Shown: positions 1 to 6,409 of the stretch, in pieces | Layout: each line of letters starts with the position of its first letter | Position numbering within the stretch: position 1 is the first letter of the stretch | From: JBCDIQ01 sp039024295 | Lineage (GTDB): Bacteria; Bacteroidota; Bacteroidia; J057 | Length of the DNA: 9,916 nucleotides | Reading direction: 5' to 3' | Assembly: GCA_039024295.1 (NCBI GenBank) | Contig: JBCDIQ010000212.1 | Location: 1-9,916, forward strand | Notes under the pieces: model-generated | Told to the model about the DNA's origin: nothing | The model's database searches: none | What the model saw: the letters and a program-made list of their open reading frames with translations, nothing else | Program-made: the position numbers and the translations under genes

Positions 1-386
1 GTCCAGTTCCAAGGTCTGTACGCCCGAAAAACTTCTTTGTTGTTAAGTTCAATCTGCCATTTATATTCCTTGGCAGTTCTTTCAATTGCTGCTTGAAAGT
101 CTTGTTCTGAGTAATCTCCCTTCACTTCTCTGAACCTCAGCCTTCTTCTTTGAATGAAGTAAAACACTACAGCAGGAATTACCCACGGAAGAGTGAAAGA
201 AAGGAGCTCGTTTGCATTTCTTGTACCCTCATAGGTGTCAGTCACATAGATTTCGATGAAGCTGAAAAGCCCAAATCCTGGAATGAGAAGGAGAAAAGGC
301 ACAACGAAATAGTGGACAAAAGTCTGCCATTGGCTTAGTTTGAGCCGTTTTGTCCGTTTCATGGTGTCAATCCACTCTTCCATCAT
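1..386 (-). CDS. Two-helix membrane protein, partial (3' end outside window)
   Basis: The minus-strand frame opens at ATG ATG (386 and 383) and stays open for 128 codons to the window edge, so the C-terminus is missing. An in-frame TAA lies about 24 bases upstream of the first ATG. A third ATG at 362 is also possible. The basic N-terminus (MKRTKRLKLS) is followed by two likely membrane segments, roughly residues 23-46 (HYFVVPFLLLIPGFGLF) and 65-79 (LSFTLPWVIPAVVFYFI). They are joined by a polar loop and followed by a basic stretch (QRRRLRFREVK), then a soluble part that continues off the edge. Cytoplasmic N- and C-termini would fit the positive charges. The gene starts 42 bp after the acetyltransferase gene and may be co-transcribed with it. 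I do not recognise the family. It was easy to miss because no stop codon lies inside the window. Confidence 0.72.
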   Translation of the reverse strand, partial: MMEEWIDTMKRTKRLKLSQWQTFVHYFVVPFLLLIPGFGLFSFIEIYVTDTYEGTRNANELLSFTLPWVIPAVVFYFIQRRRLRFREVKGDYSEQDFQAAIERTAKEYKWQIELNNKEVFRAYRPWNW

Positions 387-428
387 TTTTATTGCTCGAA
401 GCCCGGTAGTTTAGTTAGCTCTGTATCC

Positions 429-872
429 TTAATACGATTCGAGATCGGGTGTCTTTTGTTCCCTTTCGAAGACTTTTTGTTCCTTTTTTTCGGTAAATCC
501 CAGTGCCAAATAGAATTCATGGGCGGAGGTTCGGTTCACGTTGCACCTTACCCTTGTGGTCTCAACCTCATTCATGTGCTGCTCAACATAATCGATCAGC
601 TTGCTGCCAATTCCTTTGTGCCTATGTGTTTCCTTGACAATGAGGGCACCGATTTCAACAAAAGGAGCTGTCGTTAGCCTGATGGCAAGGAAGCCATGGA
701 CATACCCGATTACTTCTTCCTGGTTAGTAGCAACGAATACAACATGGTCCTTCCGGGAAAGAATGGTTGTCAGCTGGTCTTCAACCAGTGAGGCTGAACT
801 TCGATAACCAAGTTCTTGATTCAGTTCGAAGATGCTGGTAACATCAGCCTTTGTAGCCCTTCTTATTTTCAT
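429..872 (-). CDS. GNAT-family N-acetyltransferase
   Basis: This 147-residue protein has the size and motif order of a single-domain GNAT enzyme, which moves an acetyl group from acetyl-CoA to an amine. The start matches the family (MKIRRATKADVTSIFEL). The beta4 strand (VEIGALIVKETH, about 72-83) leads into the acetyl-CoA pyrophosphate-binding motif R84-H-K-G87-I-G89 (R/Q-x-x-G-x-G/A). The motif B region is N111...HEFYLALGF (118-126), with Tyr121 in the place of the usual general-acid tyrosine. The short acidic and basic tail after 130 is not conserved in a way I recognise. The substrate cannot be read from the sequence. The gene lies 60 bp after the alpha/beta hydrolase gene, so it may belong to the same transcript, but no functional link is visible. 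Confidence 0.9.
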   Translation of the reverse strand: MKIRRATKADVTSIFELNQELGYRSSASLVEDQLTTILSRKDHVVFVATNQEEVIGYVHGFLAIRLTTAPFVEIGALIVKETHRHKGIGSKLIDYVEQHMNEVETTRVRCNVNRTSAHEFYLALGFTEKKEQKVFEREQKTPDLESY

Positions 873-932
873 GTGGATGGATCGTTTGTACTTCCTGCAT
901 GCTGCATAAATGGATTTCCTACACCAGTTGTA

Positions 933-1910
933 TCAAGGGAGGTTTTCTTGGTAGTGCGCAACCACAAATTCGGTGATCCAGCGTTGCGCCTTATCTTTTT
1001 GCTCCTCGGTTGCTTCCCGAAATGCATGGTCTACCCCAGGCAAGGAATGGAAACGATGGGGAACCCCTAACTCCTCCAGTCGCTGCTGAAGCACTTCACT
1101 TTGAGAGAAAGGAACTATTTGATCAGCTTCGCCGTGGATGAGTAGGGTAGGTGGGGCCTGCGACTCCACATGGTAAACGGGCGAATACCGGTAGGCGAGG
1201 TGTTCTGCCCGTATACTGTCCGTTGTCGGATCAAACCCAAAGAGATAATTCGTCACATCGAGGCACTTTTGCCACCGCTCGGGCAGCCTGGAGGTGATGC
1301 GTTTGACGCTATCAATCAACGGCATCTGGTCACGGTATAACTTTCCAAGATCAGTGGGGCCATAGACGTCGACCAGGTACCGAATGGGTAAGTCTGGGCT
1401 TACCCCAAAGGTATCGCCATCCATATACGTCATCACCTGGGCGATGTGCCCTCCTGCAGATTCACCGATTAGCCCAACATTATTCAGATCAAATCCCAGG
1501 CTATCGGCATGGTCTTCAATCCATTGTAGCGCAGAAAATCCATCCGTCAGGCAGGCCGGAAAAGGAGGATTACCCAAGCGGGCCAGGGTATAATCCGGGC
1601 TTACGATGGCGTATCCCTGGCTGCGCAATTGGTTGAACGCATCGTTGAAGCGCGCATTGTTGACCGAACCTTTTCCACCAGTGATCCAGGCTCCTCCGTG
1701 AAAATAGACCAGCACCGGAGCCTGGGCATACACCTGTTCCGTCGGCTGGTAAACATCCAGGGCCAGCTCTCCCCGAAAAGGAATGCTAAATAGCACTTCC
1801 CCCTGCAGTGCAGGGGCCTCCTCTGATTGGAGGAAAAATAACAAATATCCGCCTAGCGTAAGCACTACCCCAAGTACCAGCCCAAGTAAGATCTTGACAA
1901 ACCGTTTCAT
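933..1910 (-). CDS. Membrane-anchored alpha/beta hydrolase (BD-FAE / HSL-like esterase)
   Basis: A 325-residue serine hydrolase of the carboxylesterase / hormone-sensitive-lipase group. MKRFVK precedes a hydrophobic segment (about 7-27), followed by acidic QSEEAP, which suggests an N-in signal anchor or signal peptide with the enzyme outside the cytoplasmic membrane. The oxyanion motif HGGAW is at 71-75. The nucleophile elbow GESAGG puts the catalytic Ser at 151. The acid is probably Asp263 in HGEADQIVP, and the base His295 in GVDHAF. All triad parts are present at normal spacing, so the enzyme should be active on an ester, lactone or similar bond. It lies 64 bp downstream of the FAH-family gene and is the fourth gene of the apparent cluster. 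An insertion at about 185-235 between nucleophile and acid probably forms a lid. Substrate unknown. Confidence 0.92.
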   Translation of the reverse strand: MKRFVKILLGLVLGVVLTLGGYLLFFLQSEEAPALQGEVLFSIPFRGELALDVYQPTEQVYAQAPVLVYFHGGAWITGGKGSVNNARFNDAFNQLRSQGYAIVSPDYTLARLGNPPFPACLTDGFSALQWIEDHADSLGFDLNNVGLIGESAGGHIAQVMTYMDGDTFGVSPDLPIRYLVDVYGPTDLGKLYRDQMPLIDSVKRITSRLPERWQKCLDVTNYLFGFDPTTDSIRAEHLAYRYSPVYHVESQAPPTLLIHGEADQIVPFSQSEVLQQRLEELGVPHRFHSLPGVDHAFREATEEQKDKAQRWITEFVVAHYQENLP

Positions 1911-1974
1911 GAGGGCAAGGTATCACTTTCGTTGGGCAAGTTGCAAAAAGGGAGAGGGCCGATAGGCAAACCGA

Positions 1975-2973
1975 TCATTTTTCCATTATGACCGTGGTAA
2001 CGGTGCCCAATCCTTTTCCCTGGCAGACAACGATGTCTCCCGGTTTCAAAAATTTATCCGCCTCTTTTTCACTTGTCTTATTGGCCAATTTTTTAAAACG
2101 ATCCAGCCCCAATAGGTTGGCGGTTCGCACGAGCCAGCGTGGTGTGGACAGAATGACGCCTCCTGGGGTCCCCGTCAATACCCAATCTCCTTTTTGGAGT
2201 GGCCTGTTGGGATATGTTCGGTGAATCGCCTGCAACATTTGCAATGGCGTATAGATGAGGTCACTTGTGAGCTGGTCTTGCCGAATTTCTTCATTTACTA
2301 AGGTTTGAAGGCGGATAATGGGGATTGCGTCCGCATGGAATTCATTCGGTATCCAAACCTGCTGACTCACCGGGGTGAATCCTTTAAAGCTTTTGGAGAT
2401 TCCCCAATACGCATGGCGGTTGGGTTGACCTTCACCCAGGATGGCCAGGCTCCGGGCAGACAGGTCGTTGGCCACAAAAAAGCCGATTTTGGGAATGTAG
2501 GTTCCATCAAGTAGCTGTTTCGTATCTACATCTTCCAGCAGTACAAATGCCAATTCTACCTCATAATCCAATAGGGCAGGCAGGGGATTATGGGATTCGT
2601 CCAGGAGTTGACCCAGGCCTGGTTCAAGTTGTTCTCCAGCCTGAACCAATTCTGTTTGGGAAGGGATAACAGCACTCGACGCACCCCTGATATAGCTGCG
2701 AACTGCCTTCTGAAAAACAGGCGGGTCTTGGTCAGGATTAAATTCGGAGGCGGTTTCATTTATGTGGCCTGCGTAAGCTAGCCCGATTCCATAAATGTGA
2801 CCCGGTGCGAAGGAATCAATAGGCTCAAAATTTCCTTCATCCAGCGATAGGTGGGTAAATTGGGCAGGGGTGATTTTATGTGCGAGCCCTCGATTGACAT
2901 ATAAAAAAAAGACTGTTCCTATAATGACCAGGGTGATACAGGTCCAGCCTCCATAATTGAGCATTTTTTTCAT
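1975..2973 (-). CDS. Fumarylacetoacetate hydrolase family protein with N-terminal membrane anchor
   Basis: A 332-residue protein whose residues 55-332 match the FAH fold, which hydrolyses C-C bonds of acylpyruvates and related diketones or decarboxylates oxaloacetate, using Mg2+ or Mn2+. Visible active-site parts: the lid His-Glu pair H70-x-x-E73 (GIGLAYAGHINE, like GxNYxxHxxE of FAHD1); metal ligands E138 and E140 in LLDYEVEL and D170 in FVANDLSAR; K194 in SKSFKGF; and the late LTGTPGGV loop (267-273). Most relatives have KSFD where this has KSFK, so one conserved acidic residue is replaced. Residues 10-27 form a hydrophobic helix absent from typical cytoplasmic FAH enzymes; charges on both sides leave its topology open. 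The ATG overlaps the stop of the monooxygenase gene (ATGA, 2970-2973), which implies translational coupling and a shared pathway. Confidence 0.92.
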   Translation of the reverse strand: MKKMLNYGGWTCITLVIIGTVFFLYVNRGLAHKITPAQFTHLSLDEGNFEPIDSFAPGHIYGIGLAYAGHINETASEFNPDQDPPVFQKAVRSYIRGASSAVIPSQTELVQAGEQLEPGLGQLLDESHNPLPALLDYEVELAFVLLEDVDTKQLLDGTYIPKIGFFVANDLSARSLAILGEGQPNRHAYWGISKSFKGFTPVSQQVWIPNEFHADAIPIIRLQTLVNEEIRQDQLTSDLIYTPLQMLQAIHRTYPNRPLQKGDWVLTGTPGGVILSTPRWLVRTANLLGLDRFKKLANKTSEKEADKFLKPGDIVVCQGKGLGTVTTVIMEK

Positions 2974-4778
2974 GGGCCTACGGTGAGTTGCTGTTGAAGA
3001 ATAAGGGGAAATATTTCGCGGAGCGACAAAGAGTTAGGAGGAGGACCTTCGGATCTGAACGCCACGTGCCCATCTGGTCGTATGAGCAAAGCCCCACTTG
3101 GGCCTATCTCACATATGCTGGTCACTTCTTCAAATAGATTGGGGGGTAATCCGAGGTTGTTCAACTGAACTACTTCTAGCTTGAAAGGGCCGGTAGAATG
3201 AAAGTGCTGGGCAGCTTCTTCCCATGCCTGTCCTGCTTCCCGGATGAACAGGGTAAATTGGCGATACCCGATTAGATCGTGTGTTGAGGAGAAACGCCCA
3301 GAGGCTGATAGGTCCATATGAGGAAAGCGAGCACCAGGAGAAGTAGTTGGAACATACTGGGTAACTCTGTCCAGGGGTACCTTAGGCTTGCTTCCGTCAG
3401 GAATGAGGGCACCCTTTTCATAGATGTACCCGATGTCCAGGCCGATCCGGTCAAAGTGAGGTACCTGCTCGGCTACGCATGTTGCCACCCTGGCCCTGAG
3501 GTTTGCATCTTTAGGAAATCGCTTGAGCTTTTTGGCCTCCCAGGAAATGGCGAGGTTCGACAACCATCGTTTAAGGAAATCGGGCAACCATTTGGTGGAG
3601 GCACCTCCCTGGAATTTGGCCAGTTTTTCTGGGCCATCCCTGCCCAAGCCAAACACCTCTGGCACCTCCAGAATCTTATGGTAATTATGAACGCTCTCCT
3701 CCGTGTTTTGGACGGCAATAGGCCTTCTTTCCGTTTCGTAGGTATCCAGAAGGGCTACATCGCCCATTTCCCCAAGGGCCATTGTGATCTTCCATCCGAT
3801 GTTATGGGCATCTGCGATTCCAGTATTCATGCCCAGGCCACCAGTCGGCGGAAAACGATGGGCGGCATCGCCGACCAGGAGTACTTTGCCTTTGCGGTAG
3901 TGCTTCGCCAACTGAGCTGACATCCGCCAAAACCCGATGCACTTTATGTCGATCTTTAAATGAGGAGCTCCCAGTGCGGTCTGAAGCGCCTGCTCAAAAA
4001 ATGCTGAAGTGAACTGCTCCTTCTTTTGATAGGCTGCATAAAAGGGAACCATGTACACCCATCGCTTTTCGATATGGTGGGCAATGAGGGTTCCCGGCAC
4101 ATGGGGATTCAGGATCCAATAAAGCTTTGCAGGGGTCGCGACATGGTCTCTCAGGTTCGTTTCAAAATAGGCACTGACAAACTCCTGCATATTGTCTGGC
4201 CCTTCCATGGGAATCTCCAGGAAATGGCGGCAGGGACTTCCCGCTCCATCTGCAGCAATAACATATTGACTCTGGACTTGAAAGGTCTGCGCATTAGCTC
4301 GGTTGAGGATTTGGCTGACCACATGAGATGCTGTTTCCTCAAGTGATTCCCATTGATGATCGAATAGGATTTCAATCAAGGGCTCTGCCTTGACTTTGTT
4401 GAGCATAAGGCTTTCCAAAGAAGTCTGGGAAATGTTGAGGTAAGGCCGGCTGGAACGCAAATGCCGCTTGTACTTTTTTTGTCTTTCTTCTCCTTCCTCA
4501 AGGTCGATTCTACCCAATTCTTCATTGATGGTGTTACAAAACAGAATTTTGGCTCCATCACCGGGAGGGGAAGCCTCCACTGCCAACTCCTCATCCGAAA
4601 ACCCCAGGTCATGCAGGATTTCAATCGAGCGGGTGTTGAGCTCATGGGCTTTAGGGTGGGGGTTGAGGGTTGAATTACGCTCTACCACGAGGGAGGAAAC
4701 TCCCAGTTTTGCCAGGCATAATGCGGTGACCATGCCAGAAGGCCCGGCGCCGATAACAAGTACTTGTGTATTTTTCAT
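2970..4778 (-). CDS. FAD-dependent aromatic-ring-hydroxylase-type monooxygenase (class A)
   Basis: A 602-residue flavoprotein of the FAD_binding_3 / PheA-TfdB / MhpA-like group, which uses NAD(P)H and O2 to hydroxylate phenolic or polyketide-like substrates. The Rossmann motif GAGPSG is at 10-15, with VVER at 31-34 binding the FAD ribose. The DG motif is in IAADGAGSPCR (D177-G178). The GD motif LVGDAAHRFPPTGGLGMNTG begins at about 301 and is textbook. The C-terminal 150 residues look like the thioredoxin-like domain of these hydroxylases: PGARFPHMDL, GYRQFTLFIREAG and ALLIRPDGHVAFRS are typical blocks. The length is normal for members with this third domain. The start lies 4 bp after the stop of the upstream membrane-protein gene and the end overlaps the FAH gene, so it is central to the operon. 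It should be cytoplasmic. The substrate cannot be predicted; anthracycline-, phenol- and phenylpropionate-hydroxylase relatives all share these motifs. Confidence 0.95.
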   Translation of the reverse strand: MKNTQVLVIGAGPSGMVTALCLAKLGVSSLVVERNSTLNPHPKAHELNTRSIEILHDLGFSDEELAVEASPPGDGAKILFCNTINEELGRIDLEEGEERQKKYKRHLRSSRPYLNISQTSLESLMLNKVKAEPLIEILFDHQWESLEETASHVVSQILNRANAQTFQVQSQYVIAADGAGSPCRHFLEIPMEGPDNMQEFVSAYFETNLRDHVATPAKLYWILNPHVPGTLIAHHIEKRWVYMVPFYAAYQKKEQFTSAFFEQALQTALGAPHLKIDIKCIGFWRMSAQLAKHYRKGKVLLVGDAAHRFPPTGGLGMNTGIADAHNIGWKITMALGEMGDVALLDTYETERRPIAVQNTEESVHNYHKILEVPEVFGLGRDGPEKLAKFQGGASTKWLPDFLKRWLSNLAISWEAKKLKRFPKDANLRARVATCVAEQVPHFDRIGLDIGYIYEKGALIPDGSKPKVPLDRVTQYVPTTSPGARFPHMDLSASGRFSSTHDLIGYRQFTLFIREAGQAWEEAAQHFHSTGPFKLEVVQLNNLGLPPNLFEEVTSICEIGPSGALLIRPDGHVAFRSEGPPPNSLSLREIFPLILQQQLTVGP

Positions 4779-4782
4779 GTGC

Positions 4783-5244
4783 CTAGCTGATCATGGAGGT
4801 TTCCTGTTTGCTAGGCTCCGGCTTGATTTGGCGAAGGAAATAGATCGCAGCGAACAGTACGATTGAGAGGATCCCGAAGACAAAGGTGTTTTCTTCGATC
4901 CCCATGATGTGTATATGATGGTGAGGGTCCACCAACTGCCCATTATAAAAAGGTGCAAGGACCACCGCGGCCCAAAAGCCGATGATGTGCATGGCTTGCC
5001 ATACCGCGGCAATGAACAGGTTGTCTTTGGTTTGGGGTTTGCGAAACCAGATGAAATAAAGGTTGGCCAAGCCAGAGAAAAACATAAATCCCAGTAGCCA
5101 GGCAAGGTGAATGCGGGCGTGGCCGACCCAATGCTCATTCATCAGGTGGGAAACACCCGTATCTTTTACCATGGGGCCAAAAAACTCTAAGCACCCGATG
5201 GTAAGCAGGATCTGCGTGATTCGATAGGGAGAAGAAGCTTTCAT
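4783..5244 (-). CDS. Histidine-rich four-helix membrane protein, first gene of the monooxygenase cluster
   Basis: A 153-residue protein with four likely membrane helices, about 8-25, 45-67, 77-98 and 118-137. Histidines cluster outside or at the edges of the helices: H33, H38, H42 and H46 (HLMNEHWVGHARIH), H86, and DPHHHIHIMG at 107-115. Such grouping could bind a metal or haem, but that is inference. The HWxxHARxH segment reminds me of small bacterial and fungal membrane proteins filed under DUF6640; I cannot verify that. The gene is preceded by a 108-bp non-coding stretch with an operator-like dyad and is followed after 4 bp by the monooxygenase, so it likely leads the operon. A role as transporter, redox partner or membrane docking protein is possible; none is shown. 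The C-terminal tail (KPEPSKQETSMIS) is soluble. Confidence 0.82.
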   Translation of the reverse strand: MKASSPYRITQILLTIGCLEFFGPMVKDTGVSHLMNEHWVGHARIHLAWLLGFMFFSGLANLYFIWFRKPQTKDNLFIAAVWQAMHIIGFWAAVVLAPFYNGQLVDPHHHIHIMGIEENTFVFGILSIVLFAAIYFLRQIKPEPSKQETSMIS

Positions 5245-5295
5245 TTTGTTGCAGCATTAAAGCGTTTGGGAGATATGGGGGCAAAAAGGAGCGAC

Positions 5296-5311
5296 ACGAA
5301 TGGTCATTCGT
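5296..5311. promoter_or_regulatory. Operator-like dyad upstream of the monooxygenase operon
   Basis: ACGAATG-GT-CATTCGT is an inverted repeat with perfect 7-base arms around 2 bases. It sits 52 bp upstream of the ATG at 5244, inside the 108-bp gap that must carry the operon promoter. No convincing -7 or -33 box could be placed next to it. A repressor or activator site is the simplest reading; the cognate regulator is not obvious. The site does not resemble the TTGA/TCAA half-sites near the Crp/Fnr gene. Confidence 0.45.
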
Positions 5312-5352
5312 CCCTGCTCGAGGACTGAATTTGTCCGTCATGAAAGGGGGCA

Positions 5353-5751
5353 TCAGCTACTCACAGAGGAGAAAATCTGTTTTCGGATCAACTGCTGTAC
5401 GATCAATCCACTTCCCAGTACTGCCACCCCGATCAGGACGGGGGTTGGGCCAAACATCAATACCAGCGAGCTGGCCCAGAAGGTAGCCGCTATGCCTACT
5501 ACCAGACGGTAATCAATGTTGAGGGTGAAAAGCAGCAATGTCAGAAAGAGAAAACAGGTTTTGGACCAGTACACTTTGTTGGCATCCACCAGCATTTCTG
5601 CTGCAGTGGTTGCATGGCTGTAAGAAGAAAAAATATTGATTCCTTCTCCAAACCAGAGGCGTATGGTCATGTTGAGAATCAGGTACAAATAGCCTAAAAC
5701 AACCAGATAGAACAGCCAGTCCGTACGAATGTTGTATCGCAAGAAATTCAT
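5353..5751 (-). CDS. Small four-helix membrane protein, uncharacterised
   Basis: From the only good ATG (5751) this is a 132-residue protein with four probable membrane helices: about 12-33 (WLFYLVVLGYLYLILNMTI), 63-78, 82-100 and 102-121. A polar loop with a possible amphipathic stretch (FSSYSHATTAAEMLVDANKVYW) lies between helices 1 and 2. I recognise no family. The reading frame stays open upstream of the ATG for 40 more codons, back to the TAG of the DUF2147 gene, and the peptide encoded there looks protein-like (for example TGILYAERDPTRIVKSGK). No ATG, GTG or TTG occurs in that extension, only a CTG at 5859. The true protein may therefore be longer, through an unusual start or a frame change near the T6 run at 5841-5846. 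No promoter box is visible in the gap, so it may be read from the DUF2147 promoter. Confidence 0.75.
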   Translation of the reverse strand: MNFLRYNIRTDWLFYLVVLGYLYLILNMTIRLWFGEGINIFSSYSHATTAAEMLVDANKVYWSKTCFLFLTLLLFTLNIDYRLVVGIAATFWASSLVLMFGPTPVLIGVAVLGSGLIVQQLIRKQIFSSVSS

Positions 5752-5802
5752 CTCAGGTACTTTATTTGAGAATAAGTTTGATGTTGTTTTGCCGCTCTTA
5801 AC

Positions 5803-5817
5803 GATCCTGGTAGGATC
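5803..5817. repeat. Short inverted repeat between DUF2147 and membrane-protein genes
   Basis: GATCCT-GGT-AGGATC has perfect 6-base arms around a 3-base loop. It lies about 52 bp upstream of the ATG at 5751. No T-run follows on the minus strand, so it does not look like a complete intrinsic terminator. It could be a weak hairpin or part of coding sequence if the upstream open frame is translated. Confidence 0.35.
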
Positions 5818-5865
5818 ACGCTCGGCATAGAGGATTCCCGTTTTTTCGTCCTGATCCAGCTCATG

Positions 5866-5885
5866 GGTATCCTACAATGGATACC
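5866..5885 (-). repeat. Hairpin spanning the DUF2147 stop codon
   Basis: On the minus strand GGTATCC-ATTGTA-GGATACC forms a perfect 7-bp stem with a 6-base loop, and the loop and second arm contain the TAG stop of the DUF2147 gene. No U-tract follows (the next minus-strand bases are CATGAGC), so termination is unlikely. A role in mRNA stability or coupling to the next gene is possible. Confidence 0.45.
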
Positions 5886-6282
5886 ACGTCTGAGTCCGGG
5901 AAAATCCTGTCCAGTGTTTGCCTTTGACTTTCAGGTTACTGCCGTCCATCCAAAATTCGCAATCGTATTCATTCCCATTTTCCGGGTCTAAAATGGTCCC
6001 GCCCTCCCATAGGTTTTTTTGGGGCTCCATTTTTTCAATAATGACCAAACCGACCACGGGTTTATTCTTTTTGGCTCCAGAACATTGGTCGCAACGCGCA
6101 CCTGAATCTTGGTTTAATAGCTTGGTTATCTTTCCATACAATTTCCCTCCTGCCTCATAGATTTCAACATAGGAACGAGCTTCCCCGGAGTCGTCGTCAA
6201 CAGTTTTCCAAGTGCCCACAGGTGATTGGGCAGCTGCTGTCATACAGCAAAGCATAAGAATGGACTGAATGATAAGTTTCAT
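5872..6282 (-). CDS. Secreted DUF2147-family protein
   Basis: Starting at ATG 6282 the protein is 136 residues: a signal peptide (MKLIIQSILMLCCMTAAAQ, cleaved near residue 19) and a DUF2147 domain. Typical family blocks are PVGTWKTVDDDSGEARSYVE at the start, the C64-x-x-C67 pair followed by KKNKPVVGLVII, LWEGGTILDPENGNEYDCEFW, and the end WTGFSRTQTWYPL. The family is a small exported beta-rich fold of unknown function, common in Bacteroidota and Proteobacteria. Thirteen more in-frame codons exist upstream, but they overlap the predicted promoter, and the signal peptide begins neatly at 6282. Upstream lies an exact TAnnTTTG box and an FNR-like dyad, which makes this gene a candidate target of the adjacent Crp/Fnr regulator. 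C64 and C67 could form a disulfide outside the cytoplasm. Confidence 0.92.
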   Translation of the reverse strand: MKLIIQSILMLCCMTAAAQSPVGTWKTVDDDSGEARSYVEIYEAGGKLYGKITKLLNQDSGARCDQCSGAKKNKPVVGLVIIEKMEPQKNLWEGGTILDPENGNEYDCEFWMDGSNLKVKGKHWTGFSRTQTWYPL

Positions 6283-6320
6283 GGTGTTGTTTTGTGGGGT
6301 AAAGAATTCTAAGAATACCA

Positions 6321-6328
6321 CAAAACTA
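6321..6328 (-). promoter_or_regulatory. Bacteroidota -7 box for the DUF2147 gene
   Basis: TAGTTTTG on the minus strand is an exact match to the Bacteroidota sigma-A -7 consensus TAnnTTTG. Taking the box as -11 to -4 puts transcription start near 6317 and gives a leader of about 35 bases before ATG 6282. The -33 region (around 6345-6348) reads TTTT rather than the preferred TTG or TTTG, so the promoter may depend on an activator. Confidence 0.55.
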
Positions 6329-6349
6329 GAGAGGGCATTTTTCGAAAAG

Positions 6350-6365
6350 CTTGAACTAATTCAAG
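6350..6365. promoter_or_regulatory. FNR-like operator (TTGA-N6-TCAA)
   Basis: CTTGAACTAATTCAAG has perfect 6-base arms around CTAA. It contains TTGA-N6-TCAA, the core of the FNR consensus TTGAT-N4-ATCAA, with a symmetric T/A swap at the inner position. Its centre (6357.5) is about 40.5 bp upstream of the start site inferred from the -7 box, close to the -41.5 of class II FNR/CRP activation. It lies 45 bp after the stop of the Crp/Fnr gene. A weak terminator for that gene is the other reading (hairpin followed by CTTTTCG), but the stem is short and AT-rich. Confidence 0.5.
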
Positions 6366-6409
6366 AAATGCGGAGCGAGGAGAAACTGCCTGAAAATTTG
6401 GGAGTAGGC

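Noticed and set aside
150..338. 62-codon plus-strand open frame at the left edge
   Set aside because: The opposite strand carries a longer open frame with two membrane helices running off the edge, which explains the region better.
3318..3920. 200-codon plus-strand open frame
   Set aside because: It lies fully inside the flavin monooxygenase gene on the opposite strand, whose FAD motifs and domains are clear; the plus-strand product shows no recognisable domain.
933..5244. Horizontal transfer of the monooxygenase cluster judged by base composition
   Set aside because: Hand counts of single 60-base lines inside the cluster ranged from about 33% to 62% G+C, so no consistent shift from the flanks (about 42-47%) can be claimed without a full computation.
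6283..6321. Longer start for the DUF2147 gene
   Set aside because: It would place coding sequence over the exact TAnnTTTG box and put 13 polar and aromatic residues before a good signal peptide.
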